A DNA stretch of 64,000 nt from Fodinibacter sp963747405. Its GTDB lineage: Bacteria > Actinomycetota > Actinomycetes > Actinomycetales > Dermatophilaceae. The translations under genes and the position numbers were made by a program. This document shows, in pieces, positions 17,321-25,596 of this stretch. The notes beneath the pieces were generated by a model. That model saw only the letters and a list, made by a program, of their open reading frames with translations, had not been told where the DNA came from and did not search any database. The stretch spans positions 1-64,000 of the forward strand of contig CAVVFG010000017.1 of assembly GCA_963747405.1 (NCBI GenBank). Reading direction: 5' to 3'. Every line of letters starts with the position of its first letter. Position 1 is the first letter of the stretch.

Positions 17321-18580
17321 CTAGGTCGTCGTCGGGCGGCACCAGCGCCGGTGCAGGTTCAGCGCGCGCACGTCGGTGAGCGAAGCCACCTGGTCGACGA
17401 GCACCCGCAGGCCGGCGGCGTCGTCGGGGGCGCCCTCCCAGTCGTGGCGCAGGTCGAGGTCGAGCCGGCCCGGGTCGTGCTCGAGGGCCGCGACCAGCTC
17501 GGCGACGACCTCGCGCTGGCGGGCGTGCAGGGCCACCCGCTCCGCGGCGTGCATCACGTAGTGGGCGGCCACCGCCTTGAGCACGGCGCACTCGGCGCGC
17601 GACTCGCGCGGCACCACGAGCCGGCCGCCGTGCCGGGTGAGCGGGCCGGGCCCGTGCTCGGCCCGGGTGGCCTGCTCGACGGCGACCACGAACCTGCCGA
17701 TCAGCCGCGAGGTCATGTCCTTCAAGGCCGCCAGGGCTCGGCGCGACCCGTCGTAGGCGTCGGGCACCGCGCCGGTGGCGAGCAGCCGGTCGAGCGCCGC
17801 CCCGAGCTCGTCGAGTCCCAGCCCCGGCTCGTAGACCTCACCGGCCACGGCGAGCACCGCCTCCACGTCGGCCGGCTCGCGCAACAGGCGCGGGTCCAGC
17901 CACCCGGACGCGACGGCATCCTCGACGTCGTGCACCGAGTAGGCGACGTCGTCGCTCCAGTCCATGACCTCAGCCTCCACCGCGCGCCGCGCCGGCGGGG
18001 CGTCGGTGCGGAACCAGTGGAAGACCTCGAGGTCGTCGTCGTAGACCCCGAACTTCATCGTGGGGTACGGCGCCTCCCCCCGGCGCCACGGGTACTTCGT
18101 GGCAGCGTCCAGGGTGGCCCGGGTGAGGTTGAGGCCGGCGGGGCGGCCGTCGGGGTGGGCCCGCTTGGGCTCGAGCCGGCTGAGGATGCGCAGGGTCTGG
18201 GCGTTCCCCTCGAACCCACCGATGCCGGCCGCGACGGCATCCAGCGCGGTCTCGCCGTTGTGCCCGAACGGCGGGTGGCCCAGGTCGTGGGCCAGGCAGG
18301 CGGTGTCGACGACGTCGGCGCTGCAGCCCAGCGCCGCACCGAACTCGCGGCCGATCTGGGCGACCTCGAGTGAGTGGGTGAGCCGGTTGCGCACGAAGTC
18401 GTCGCTCGCCGGCTGCACGACCTGGGTCTTGGCCGAGAGGCGGCGCAGGCCGGCGGAGTGCACCAGCCGGGCGCGGTCGCGGGCGAAGTCGTCGCGGTCG
18501 GCGCGCTTGTGGGCGGGGTCCTCGGCGACCCAGCGCTCACGGTCGCGCGCGGTGTAGGTGTCGCGAGCGGTGTCGGTCAC
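17321..18580 (-). CDS. dgt: Deoxyguanosinetriphosphate triphosphohydrolase-like protein
   Basis: HD-domain dNTP triphosphohydrolase, which turns dGTP (or other dNTPs) into the nucleoside and triphosphate. 419 aa. The HD metal site is clear: His69 (RLTHSLEVAQIG), then His98-Asp99 in LAHDLGHPPFGHNGE, and a later Asp in DWSDDVAYSVHD. This is the usual actinobacterial Dgt next to dnaG. It may control nucleotide pools during replication. It lies 30 nt before dnaG on the same strand. Confidence 0.94.
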   Translation of the reverse strand: MTDTARDTYTARDRERWVAEDPAHKRADRDDFARDRARLVHSAGLRRLSAKTQVVQPASDDFVRNRLTHSLEVAQIGREFGAALGCSADVVDTACLAHDLGHPPFGHNGETALDAVAAGIGGFEGNAQTLRILSRLEPKRAHPDGRPAGLNLTRATLDAATKYPWRRGEAPYPTMKFGVYDDDLEVFHWFRTDAPPARRAVEAEVMDWSDDVAYSVHDVEDAVASGWLDPRLLREPADVEAVLAVAGEVYEPGLGLDELGAALDRLLATGAVPDAYDGSRRALAALKDMTSRLIGRFVVAVEQATRAEHGPGPLTRHGGRLVVPRESRAECAVLKAVAAHYVMHAAERVALHARQREVVAELVAALEHDPGRLDLDLRHDWEGAPDDAAGLRVLVDQVASLTDVRALNLHRRWCRPTTT

Positions 18581-18584
18581 CCGC

Positions 18585-19253
18585 TCACCCTAGGCGGGCC
18601 GCCTCCGCCGCCGCGGCCGCCCGCTGCACCCACGCGGGCTCGGTGCCGTAGCGCTGGGTCTTGATCATCCGGCCGTTGGCGCAGTCGTCGACGAGCTGGG
18701 CCATCCGGGCGTCGCGGGTCTTCTCCTGCTTGGCCGTGACCACCCAGTTGACGGCGAGCTTGCGGTAGGTGGGGGTGGCGACCTCCCAGAAGGCGGTGGC
18801 CGCCGGGTCGGCGGCGAGCTGCGCGGCGTAGTGATCGGGCAGCTCGCGGTTGCGGTTCTCGTAGGCGTAGACGCCGGAGCGGTCCTCGCGGCGGCGCTCG
18901 AAGGCGGCCAGGCCGCTGGGCTGCATCCGGCCCTGCGCGGTGAGCTCGGCGACTGCGTTGATGTTGATCGTCGACCAGTTGCTGCCGGGCTTTCGGGGGG
19001 TCCACCGCTGCCGGCTCGTGAGCTCGTCGATGCCCTGGGCAAGGCTGTCGATCCAGCCCCAGCACAAGGCTTCTCGCACGGCATCCGCCCAGGTGAGACC
19101 GGCCTTCGGGTGGCCCTTCTTGTAGTACCCCATCCACAGCTCGGTCTCGGTGTCGTGGTGTGCGGCGAGCCACTGGCCGAACTCGGCGGCGTCGTCGAAG
19201 AAGAGCGCCGGCCGCTCGGGAGTGCCACCGGGAGTGCCGATCTGGCGTGCCAT
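18585..19253 (-). CDS. YdeI/OmpD-associated family protein
   Basis: 222-residue protein of the YdeI/OmdA (bacteriocin-protection-like) family. Typical blocks are present: ELWMGYYKKGHPKAGLTWAD, EALCWGWIDS and RWTPRKPGSNWS, plus a C-terminal helical part (AKQEKTRDARMAQLVDDCANG). Function in the family is poorly known. It ends 4 nt before dgt on the same strand, so the two are probably co-transcribed. A TAGGGT element 6 nt before the ATG suggests a leaderless start. Confidence 0.8.
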   Translation of the reverse strand: MARQIGTPGGTPERPALFFDDAAEFGQWLAAHHDTETELWMGYYKKGHPKAGLTWADAVREALCWGWIDSLAQGIDELTSRQRWTPRKPGSNWSTININAVAELTAQGRMQPSGLAAFERRREDRSGVYAYENRNRELPDHYAAQLAADPAATAFWEVATPTYRKLAVNWVVTAKQEKTRDARMAQLVDDCANGRMIKTQRYGTEPAWVQRAAAAAEAARLG

Positions 19254-19259
19254 GGGCCG

Positions 19260-19265
19260 ACCCTA
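19260..19265 (-). promoter_or_regulatory. -10 element of the YdeI-family gene
   Basis: TAGGGT on the minus strand, 6 nt before the ATG at 19253. It may drive the YdeI-dgt-dnaG-hypothetical transcript. Confidence 0.4.
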
Positions 19266-19350
19266 ACGCTCGCCACTGACGGCTGGGAGTGCACCGCCGG
19301 GGGATGCCGGGTCCCCCGTCCGATGGACGCGGCACGCGGCTCGGCCTTCG

Positions 19351-19356
19351 TAGACT
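19351..19356 (+). promoter_or_regulatory. -10 element of the 77-aa membrane protein gene
   Basis: TAGACT, 7 nt before the ATG at 19364, with no ribosome binding site. Confidence 0.35.
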
Positions 19357-19363
19357 GCCGGAC

Positions 19364-19597
19364 ATGGACCGCAGACACCTCAGCTTCATCGCCCTGGCGA
19401 TCACCATGCTCTACGGCGCGAGCTTCGCCGTCTTCGACGAGGCCCCGAAGGGGTACGCGGCGATCGGCGGGGTCGTCGTGGCGCTGTGCTGGATCGCGGT
19501 GGGGGTCTTCGGCAAGGACACGCCCCGCTCGCACGATGGTGGGATGCCGGTGCAGCCGCAGGACGACCCGACTCCGCCGCGGCCGCAGGACGGCTGA
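19364..19597 (+). CDS. Small membrane protein (77 aa)
   Basis: Two predicted membrane helices (about residues 6-24 and 33-50) followed by a Pro/Asp-rich cytoplasmic or external tail (GGMPVQPQDDPTPPRPQDG). No family recognised. The start is the ATG after a TANNNT element. An upstream in-frame ATG at 19289 would place a charged stretch ahead of the first helix and has no support. Confidence 0.55.
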   Translation: MDRRHLSFIALAITMLYGASFAVFDEAPKGYAAIGGVVVALCWIAVGVFGKDTPRSHDGGMPVQPQDDPTPPRPQDG

Positions 19598-19634
19598 GCG
19601 GACACGGTGGGGGGACGGCGTGGCGCAGCTCGGG

Positions 19635-19985
19635 TCACTCGCTCGTGACCAGCCGCAGCGCGGGGTGGTGCAACTCGTGGACCTTCAGCGACGCCGGGCC
19701 CTCGTGGAAGCTCACCGACCCGACGACGACGTAGTGCTCGCCGACCTCGAGCTCTCGAACGGCGCGCAGGGCCCGCCACTGGCTGGGGAAGACGGCTGCG
19801 CGCAGGCGCCGACCCCGCCAGGCGAGGTCGAGCCACGCCCAGGACTGGCCCTGCGAGGTCTGCCGCAGGTCGACGGCGAGCAGCCGGCAGTGCAGCCGCT
19901 TGGGCGGCGTGCTGCCCGGGGCGAACGTCAGGTCGGCGGGGCGCAGGCGCGTCACGGGTACGCCGGAGGCGGTCGTCGGGGCCAT
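19635..19985 (-). CDS. Hypothetical protein (116 aa)
   Basis: Small basic protein with mostly beta-strand character in the middle (LHCRLLAVDLRQTSQGQSW) and a GEHYVVVGSVSFHEG block, which could be an OB-like barrel. I do not recognise the family. It sits between a convergent small membrane protein gene and dusB on the same strand. The gap to dusB is about 30 nt, so co-transcription with dusB is possible. Confidence 0.55.
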   Translation of the reverse strand: MAPTTASGVPVTRLRPADLTFAPGSTPPKRLHCRLLAVDLRQTSQGQSWAWLDLAWRGRRLRAAVFPSQWRALRAVRELEVGEHYVVVGSVSFHEGPASLKVHELHHPALRLVTSE

Positions 19986-20017
19986 GCCCCAGTTCTAGCG
20001 CCGCCCACCGACAGGGC

Positions 20018-21250
20018 TCAGCCGCCGGAGACGCTGAGCTCGGCCTGGGCCACCGCGGCGCGCTGTGCCCCGTCGAGCTCGCGCGAGCGCAACCAGTTCT
20101 CGGGCAGGGCCACCACCCGCGGCGAGCCGGCCCGGCCGCGCTGCCCCTCGGCGGCCTCGCCCGGCCAGGGTGAGTCGAGGTCGAGGGTCCCGACCAGCTC
20201 GTCGAGCGCCTGCAGGCTGTCGACGAGGGCGAGCCGGTGGCGCACGGTCGAGCCGGCCGGGAAGCCCTTGAGGTACCAGGCCACGTGCTTGCGGATGTCG
20301 CGGCAGGCACGGCCCTCGTCGCCGTCGTAGAAGTCGACGAGGTACTCCGTGTGCCGGCGCAGCGTGGCCGTCACCTCGCGCAGCCCCGGCTGCACGCGGG
20401 CCGGCGACCCCGCGAAGGCCGCGGCGAGGTCGGTGAACAGCCAGGGCCGCCCGAGGCACCCGCGCCCCACGACCACCCCGTCGCACCCGGTCTGCCGCAC
20501 CATCTCCAGGGCGTCCTCCGCCGACCAGATGTCGCCGTTGCCCAGCACGGGGATCGACGTGACGGCTTCCTTGAGCCGGGCGATCGCCGCCCAGTCGGCC
20601 TGACCCGAGTACGCCTGAGCGGCGGTGCGACCGTGCAGCGCGACGGCCGCCACGCCCTCGCCCTCGGCGATCCGCCCGGCATCCAGGTAGGTGACGTGGT
20701 CGGCGTCGATGCCCACCCGCATCTTCACGGTGACCGGCACGCCGTACGGGGAGGCCTCGCGCACCACGGCCGCGACGATGCCGCGGAACAGCTCGGTCTT
20801 CCACGGAAGCGCCGCCCCACCGCCCTTGCGGGTGACCTTGGGCACCGGGCAGCCGAAGTTGAGGTCGATGTGGTCGGCGCGGTCCTCGGTGACCAGCAGG
20901 CGCGCGGCCTGACCGGCGGTGACCGGGTCGACGGAGTACAGCTGCACCGAGCGCGGGTTCTCGTCGGGGTCGTGCGAGATGAGCCGCATCGTCTCGGGCG
21001 TGCGCTCGACGAGGGCCCGGGTGGTCACCATCTCGGACACGTAGAGGCTGGTCGCCCCCGATGCTCCCCCTGCCTCGAGCCCCGCGCTGCCGTACTCCCG
21101 GCACAGCCGCCGGAAGGCCCGGTTGGTGATGCCGGCCATCGGCGCCAGCACGACGGGTGACTCGACGACGTGCGGCCCGATGTGCAGCGGCGGCAGCACC
21201 GGGCGGGAGACCGGGGTCGGGGTGGGGGCGATGGCGGTGGGGGCGGACAT
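20018..21250 (-). CDS. dusB: tRNA-dihydrouridine synthase (DusB type)
   Basis: FMN-dependent enzyme that reduces specific uridines in tRNA D-loops. 410 aa. The family start VVLAPMAGITNRAFRRLC is at residues 33-50. The active-site Cys134 is in DLNFGCPVPKVTRKGGGAAL, and phosphate-binding blocks (VKMRVGID, GNGDIWS, GVVVGRGCLGRPW) follow. The C-terminal helical tRNA-binding domain is present, with about 40 extra residues rich in Arg and Pro. The ATG at 21250 fits the family start. Confidence 0.94.
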   Translation of the reverse strand: MSAPTAIAPTPTPVSRPVLPPLHIGPHVVESPVVLAPMAGITNRAFRRLCREYGSAGLEAGGASGATSLYVSEMVTTRALVERTPETMRLISHDPDENPRSVQLYSVDPVTAGQAARLLVTEDRADHIDLNFGCPVPKVTRKGGGAALPWKTELFRGIVAAVVREASPYGVPVTVKMRVGIDADHVTYLDAGRIAEGEGVAAVALHGRTAAQAYSGQADWAAIARLKEAVTSIPVLGNGDIWSAEDALEMVRQTGCDGVVVGRGCLGRPWLFTDLAAAFAGSPARVQPGLREVTATLRRHTEYLVDFYDGDEGRACRDIRKHVAWYLKGFPAGSTVRHRLALVDSLQALDELVGTLDLDSPWPGEAAEGQRGRAGSPRVVALPENWLRSRELDGAQRAAVAQAELSVSGG

Positions 21251-21271
21251 GGTGCCCCATTCTCCCCCGAC

Positions 21272-21277
21272 TACGCT
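21272..21277 (+). promoter_or_regulatory. -10 element of the metallo-beta-lactamase fold gene
   Basis: TACGCT, 6 nt before the GTG at 21284. The sequence GACTACGCTGG recurs in the same place before alkB (41230-41240). Confidence 0.4.
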
Positions 21278-21283
21278 GGTGCC

Positions 21284-22096
21284 GTGGCATCGCAGCCCTC
21301 CGCCGGCCCATGGGGCACCGACGGTGTGCGCGCCACCTGGGTGGGGCACTCCACCGTGCTGCTCGAGCTCGGCGGGCTGCGCGTGCTGACCGACCCGCTG
21401 CTGCGCCGTCGCCTCGGCCCCCTGCGCCGGCGCCGCGACCTGCCGGTGCAGCGGCACATCGACGACGTCGACGTCGTGCTGCTCAGCCACCTGCACCACG
21501 ACCACGCCGACCTGCCCTCGCTGCGCCGGCTGGGCCACGTGCCGGTCATCACCGATCCGGCCAACCTCCCGTGGCTCGACAAGCACCGGCTCGTACCCGG
21601 CGAGGCCTTCGCCGACGGCTGGCACCCGGTCGGCCCCGACGTGGAGGTGCTGCTCGTGCGGGCCGACCACGAGGCGCGCCCGATGCCGCACCGCCCCAAC
21701 GGCGCCACCGGGATGCTGCTGCGCGGTGGCGGTGTGGTCGTCTGGTTCGCCGGCGACACCTCGCTGCACCCGGACATGTCCCGGCTGCCCGAGCTGGCCG
21801 GCGCCCCCGTCGACCTCGCCCTGCTGCCCGTGGGTGGCTGGGGACCGCGCCTGTCCCCCGGCCACATGGGCCCGGCCGAGGCCGCCGATGCCGTGGCGCG
21901 CTCCGGCGCCCGGCACGTCGTCCCCATCCACTACGGCACGCTCCACCCGTCCGGCTGGCCGTCGTCGCGGCTGGAGTGGACGACCGACCCGGGCCAGCAG
22001 TTCGTCGAGGTGCTGCCCCAGTGGAGCGACGCCACCGCCCACGTGCCACCGGTCGGTGGCGCGGTCAGCATCCCGCCGGAGCACGCGCCGCGCTGA
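21284..22096 (+). CDS. MBL-fold metal-dependent hydrolase (UlaG/NAPE-PLD-like)
   Basis: 270-residue metallo-beta-lactamase fold enzyme. The metal motif HxHxDH is LLSHLHHDHADL. Further ligands lie in FAGDTSLHPDM and at the end in VPIHYGTLHPSG. The layout (VGHSTVLLELGGLRVLTDPLL near the start) matches the UlaG/NAPE-hydrolysing phospholipase D-like subgroup. The substrate is unknown. The 3' end overlaps the convergent alpha/beta hydrolase gene by 32 bp. The GTG start is leaderless by its upstream TACGCT. Confidence 0.85.
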   Translation: MASQPSAGPWGTDGVRATWVGHSTVLLELGGLRVLTDPLLRRRLGPLRRRRDLPVQRHIDDVDVVLLSHLHHDHADLPSLRRLGHVPVITDPANLPWLDKHRLVPGEAFADGWHPVGPDVEVLLVRADHEARPMPHRPNGATGMLLRGGGVVVWFAGDTSLHPDMSRLPELAGAPVDLALLPVGGWGPRLSPGHMGPAEAADAVARSGARHVVPIHYGTLHPSGWPSSRLEWTTDPGQQFVEVLPQWSDATAHVPPVGGAVSIPPEHAPR

Positions 22097-22805
22097 GCAG
22101 CTCCCACAAGGCGGCCGCCGTCTCGTTCGGGTGGGTCAGCGGGAAGACGTGCAGCCCGCGGGGCACCGTGACGACGTGCACCCACCGGGCCGACCGCGCG
22201 GCGCGCGCGAACCGACGCGCATCGACGCGCAGCTGGTCGAGCTGGCCGTTGACCAGCAGCACCGGCGCGGTGACCTCGGCAAGCATCTGGGGCCGGCACC
22301 GGCCCATGACCCCCGCCCACGCCGCCGGGATGCCGTCGAAGCCGTAGCCGGCCTCCTTGATCACTGCCGCGAGCTCGTCAGGCAGCATCGCGTCGAACTG
22401 CCGGTCCAGTGCCCGCGACATCCGGTCGACCCCGAGCCGCGACTCGACCCGCGCGATCCCCCGGTACAGCGCCGCCCCCGGGCCGGCCGGCACGGCCGAC
22501 GCCCCCAGCAGCGCGAGCCCGGCGAGCCGGTGCGGGTGCTCCGACGCCCAGGCCATGGCGAGGTAGCCGCCCAGGCTGTGCCCGGCGAGCACGACCGGCA
22601 CCCCGGCCTCCCCGCCCTCCACCGCCTCGGTGACGACCGCGAGCGCTCCCTCCCAGCTGAACGTCTCACCGCGCCGGGTGCCGTGCGCCGGCAGGTCGGG
22701 CAGCACCAGCTCGACGTCGGGCCCGAGCAGCGCGCCGTACCGCGACCACTGCGCGGCGCTCAGCTGGGAGCCGTGGAGGAGGACGAGTCGCACGGGGGCT
22801 GCCAC
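22065..22805 (-). CDS. Alpha/beta hydrolase
   Basis: 246-residue serine hydrolase. The oxyanion-hole HG is at residues 11-12 (LVLLHGSQLSAAQW) and the nucleophile Ser77 is in LAGHSLGGYLAMAW. The acid is probably in VNGQLDQLRVD, and the base His is near GLHVFPLTHPNE. Likely an esterase or lactonase; the substrate is not predictable. The GTG at 22805 aligns with the family start. The 3' end overlaps the convergent MBL gene. Confidence 0.85.
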   Translation of the reverse strand: MAAPVRLVLLHGSQLSAAQWSRYGALLGPDVELVLPDLPAHGTRRGETFSWEGALAVVTEAVEGGEAGVPVVLAGHSLGGYLAMAWASEHPHRLAGLALLGASAVPAGPGAALYRGIARVESRLGVDRMSRALDRQFDAMLPDELAAVIKEAGYGFDGIPAAWAGVMGRCRPQMLAEVTAPVLLVNGQLDQLRVDARRFARAARSARWVHVVTVPRGLHVFPLTHPNETAAALWELLSAARAPAGC

Positions 22806-22854
22806 GCCGACATCCTCGCGCAGGGCACGGCGGCCCCGGTGGTTGGATGGGCCG

Positions 22855-23694
22855 ATGAGCGCCCTGGTCACCCCCGACGAGCTCGCCACCCTCCTGTCGC
22901 GCGGGCAGGTACGGGTGCTCGACGTGCAGTACAACCTGCTCGGCACGCCCGGGTCCGAGCTGTATGCCGTCGCGCACCTGCCGGGCGCACCGCACCTCGA
23001 CCTCGACGCGGCCCTGGCCGGGGCCCCCGGGGTGCGGGGACGGCATCCGCTGCCCGACCCTGCCGTGCTGCAGGAGGCGCTGCGCGCGTGCGGCGTCGGC
23101 GACGGCGACGGCGACGAGGTGGTGGTCTACGACCAGGCCACCTCGCTCGCCGCGGGTCGGGCCTGGTGGGTGCTGCGCTGGGCCGGGCACCCTCGGGTGC
23201 GGGTGCTCGACGGCGGACTGGCGGCCTGGCGACGGGCCGGGATGCCGGTCACCGGCGTGGTGCCCACCCCGGCTCCCGGACACATCACCGTACGGCCGGG
23301 CTCGGTGCCGGTGCTCGACGCCGGTGGGGCGGTGGACATGGCACGGCACGGGGTGCTGCTCGACGCACGCGCCCCCGAGCGCTTCCGCGGCGAGGAGGAG
23401 CCGATCGACCGGGTCGCGGGCCACGTGCCGGGCTCGGTGAACCTCCCGATGACCGACCTGCTCACCGCCGACGGCCGGTTCCTGCCCCCGGACGAGGTGC
23501 GGCTGCGGGCCGCGGCCGTCGGGGTGCACCGCGACACCCCCGTGGGCACGTCGTGCGGCTCGGGCGTCACGGCCGCCCAGCTCGCCCTTGCCCTGCACAC
23601 TGCCGGCATCGACGCCATCCCCTACGTCGGGTCGTGGAGCGAGTGGATCGAGGACCCCACCCGGCCGGTCGAGACCGGGGGTCAGAGCGTGTAG
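22855..23694 (+). CDS. Sulfurtransferase with two rhodanese domains
   Basis: 279-residue thiosulfate/3-mercaptopyruvate sulfurtransferase. Two rhodanese domains cover about residues 5-130 and 150-275. The second has the active-site Cys234 in the loop CGSGVTA, typical of the SseA group. The first domain lacks the Cys (VYDQATSLAA), as is usual. The enzyme moves sulfur from thiosulfate or mercaptopyruvate to cyanide or thiols in the cytoplasm. Divergent from the alpha/beta hydrolase, with a 49-nt gap. The 3' end overlaps the convergent sigma-factor partner by 13 bp. Confidence 0.9.
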   Translation: MSALVTPDELATLLSRGQVRVLDVQYNLLGTPGSELYAVAHLPGAPHLDLDAALAGAPGVRGRHPLPDPAVLQEALRACGVGDGDGDEVVVYDQATSLAAGRAWWVLRWAGHPRVRVLDGGLAAWRRAGMPVTGVVPTPAPGHITVRPGSVPVLDAGGAVDMARHGVLLDARAPERFRGEEEPIDRVAGHVPGSVNLPMTDLLTADGRFLPPDEVRLRAAAVGVHRDTPVGTSCGSGVTAAQLALALHTAGIDAIPYVGSWSEWIEDPTRPVETGGQSV

Positions 23695-24932
23695 GTGCCC
23701 GAGAACTCACCCGGTGCGCCAGCGGCACGGTCGACGTCGGCCACCTGGTAGAGCAGGCCCTCGTTGACATCCCACGCCAGCACCCTTCGCACCATGCCCT
23801 GGAAACCCGCTCTCTCCGAACGCGACTCGAACAGCACGACATCCTGCGGACCCCAGCCCAACGCCCGGTAGGAGCCCTTGGGCACCAGCGGGCCGGTCGA
23901 CGCAGCGAGCACCCGGGGGGTGGGCGGCAGGTCGGAGTGCACCGCGACCAGCCCCTGCGAGCGGTCGACCGATGCCTGGTAGGCGCCGGGGAGGAACGCG
24001 CCCCCGGCCACCCAGCCCTCGGTGTTCGACACCGACGCGGTGTTCGGCACGACGGGCGGACCGAGGAGGAGCTTGCTGCCGGTGAGCGTCCCCGACCCGG
24101 AGAACGTCCGCAGCTGGGCCACCCCCTCCCGTGCGGACAGGTCGGCCCAGTCGGGGTTCACGGCGCTCGCCCGGTGTGCCACCGACCGCGTCTCGACGTC
24201 GACCAGCCAGCCGTCGTCGCGCCCCCGGGCCACGACCGTCGTGTGGTCTCGCGCCCAGCCCGCCAGGGTGAGCGTGGGGTCGGGCACCTCGATGGTGACG
24301 ACGGAGCCGTCCCGCGCGTCGAGCACGACCACGCGACCCGGTTGTGGGATGACGACCCGGTGCCGGTCGTCGGAGATCGAGCGCGGGCCGAGCGCCGACT
24401 GCACGCCCTCCCACTGGTTGACCCGCATGGCCGGGACCTCGACCTGGAACGGCGCGTCCGGCGCGAAGAGCACCGGGTGGTAGCCGCCCCCCTCGTCGAC
24501 GACGAGGAAGACGGCGCGCAGCGGCTCAGCCACGCCCCCTCCGGGGCCGAGCTCGGCCCGGATCGCCACGTCGGCGGGGCCGAGGTGACGCGGGATCTGG
24601 AGCCGCTCGGCATCCGGGTAGCGCGGCAGCAGCGCCTCGTCGGGTGGGTCGGGTGCGAGGTAGACCATGACGCCGTCGACCCGTGCCGTCGGCATCCGGC
24701 CGTTCGCCGCCACGGTGGCCGTGACGCTCGGCCGCGGTTCGGGCGACGGGGTGCGGTCCCGCACGACGAAGCCGACCGCGCCGGCGGCCGCCAGGCCACC
24801 CACCACCAAGGCGCTGCGGCGCACGACCGCCCGATTGCGGCGGCGGGCCTCGTTCCACGCCGGGGCAGCGAGGTCGAGGTCGGGCACGTCGTCGCTGGCC
24901 AGCTCTAGCAGCTCGCGCAGGTCGGCCGTCAT
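23682..24932 (-). CDS. Membrane protein coupled to a SigE-family sigma factor
   Basis: 416-residue protein with a short cytoplasmic N-terminus (about 38 residues), one membrane helix (SALVVGGLAAAGAVGFVV) and a large external domain of repeated beta-strand blocks that could form a propeller. The start overlaps the sigma factor stop by 4 nt, the usual arrangement for a sigma/anti-sigma pair. The N-terminal part shows no HxxxCxxC zinc anti-sigma motif, so an anti-sigma role is inferred from context only. Confidence 0.65.
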   Translation of the reverse strand: MTADLRELLELASDDVPDLDLAAPAWNEARRRNRAVVRRSALVVGGLAAAGAVGFVVRDRTPSPEPRPSVTATVAANGRMPTARVDGVMVYLAPDPPDEALLPRYPDAERLQIPRHLGPADVAIRAELGPGGGVAEPLRAVFLVVDEGGGYHPVLFAPDAPFQVEVPAMRVNQWEGVQSALGPRSISDDRHRVVIPQPGRVVVLDARDGSVVTIEVPDPTLTLAGWARDHTTVVARGRDDGWLVDVETRSVAHRASAVNPDWADLSAREGVAQLRTFSGSGTLTGSKLLLGPPVVPNTASVSNTEGWVAGGAFLPGAYQASVDRSQGLVAVHSDLPPTPRVLAASTGPLVPKGSYRALGWGPQDVVLFESRSERAGFQGMVRRVLAWDVNEGLLYQVADVDRAAGAPGEFSGTYTL

Positions 24933-25462
24933 CGCAGGCCACCGGTGCCGATGTCGGCCGTCGGCAGGGCGTCGCGCAGCCTGCCCAGGGCCTCGACGGC
25001 ATCCGCGTGCGCAGTGGCGACACTGCAGCCGAGCACCTGGGCGACGTCACCCTCGCCGCGCTCCTCGAACCAGCCCAGCACGACGACCGCCCGCTGCCGG
25101 GGGGTGAGGGCGTCGAGGCCGCGCAGCACCTCGCGCCGACGCTCGAGCACGTCGGCGTCGTCCGGCTCGTCGGGCTCGTCCCAGGACGGGCGGGCCGGCA
25201 TCGCCTCGGGCGGGCGCCCCCGCCAGGAGGCGACGGCGTCGCGGTAGAGCAGGCGGCGCACGAAGAGGTCGGGGCGCTCCTCCCGCACCCGCGGCCACTG
25301 CCGCCCGAGCCGCACCAGCGCGGAACGCACCAGCCGCTCGGCGATGCGGAGGTCGCCGGTCACGAGGTAGGCCGCCCGCAGGAGGGTGTGCTGGCGGGCG
25401 CGGGCGTAGTCGACGAACTCGTCGTCGGGCCACGGCGCCTGCGGCTCGCGCGCGTCGTCCAT
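24929..25462 (-). CDS. SigE-family ECF RNA polymerase sigma factor
   Basis: 177-residue ECF sigma factor. Region 2 begins around FVDYARARQHTLLRAAYLVTG; region 4 is LTPRQRAVVVLGWFEERGEG followed by a helix-turn-helix (VAQVLGCSVATAHADAVEAL). The length and the sequence around FVDYARAR match the actinobacterial SigE family. The ATG at 25462 is chosen because AGGAGG lies about 12 nt upstream. The membrane protein downstream overlaps it by 4 nt. The signal it answers to is unknown. Confidence 0.85.
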   Translation of the reverse strand: MDDAREPQAPWPDDEFVDYARARQHTLLRAAYLVTGDLRIAERLVRSALVRLGRQWPRVREERPDLFVRRLLYRDAVASWRGRPPEAMPARPSWDEPDEPDDADVLERRREVLRGLDALTPRQRAVVVLGWFEERGEGDVAQVLGCSVATAHADAVEALGRLRDALPTADIGTGGLR

Positions 25463-25596
25463 CCGGCTCACCTCCTCGTGCCCGCCGTCGTCACCCCACT
25501 GTCTCAAGGCTCGGTCGTGGCGCGGAAGCAGGCGACGGTCACGATCCGGGGTGCCCCGAGGTCGACCGGGTCGTCGCGTTCTGTTTGGATCAGCCC

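Noticed and set aside
21726..24908. Very long plus-strand open frame (1060 codons) across several genes
   Set aside because: It is antisense or out of frame to the alpha/beta hydrolase, sulfurtransferase and sigma-partner genes. Long open antisense frames are expected at this GC content, and its protein is Arg/Pro-rich without motifs.
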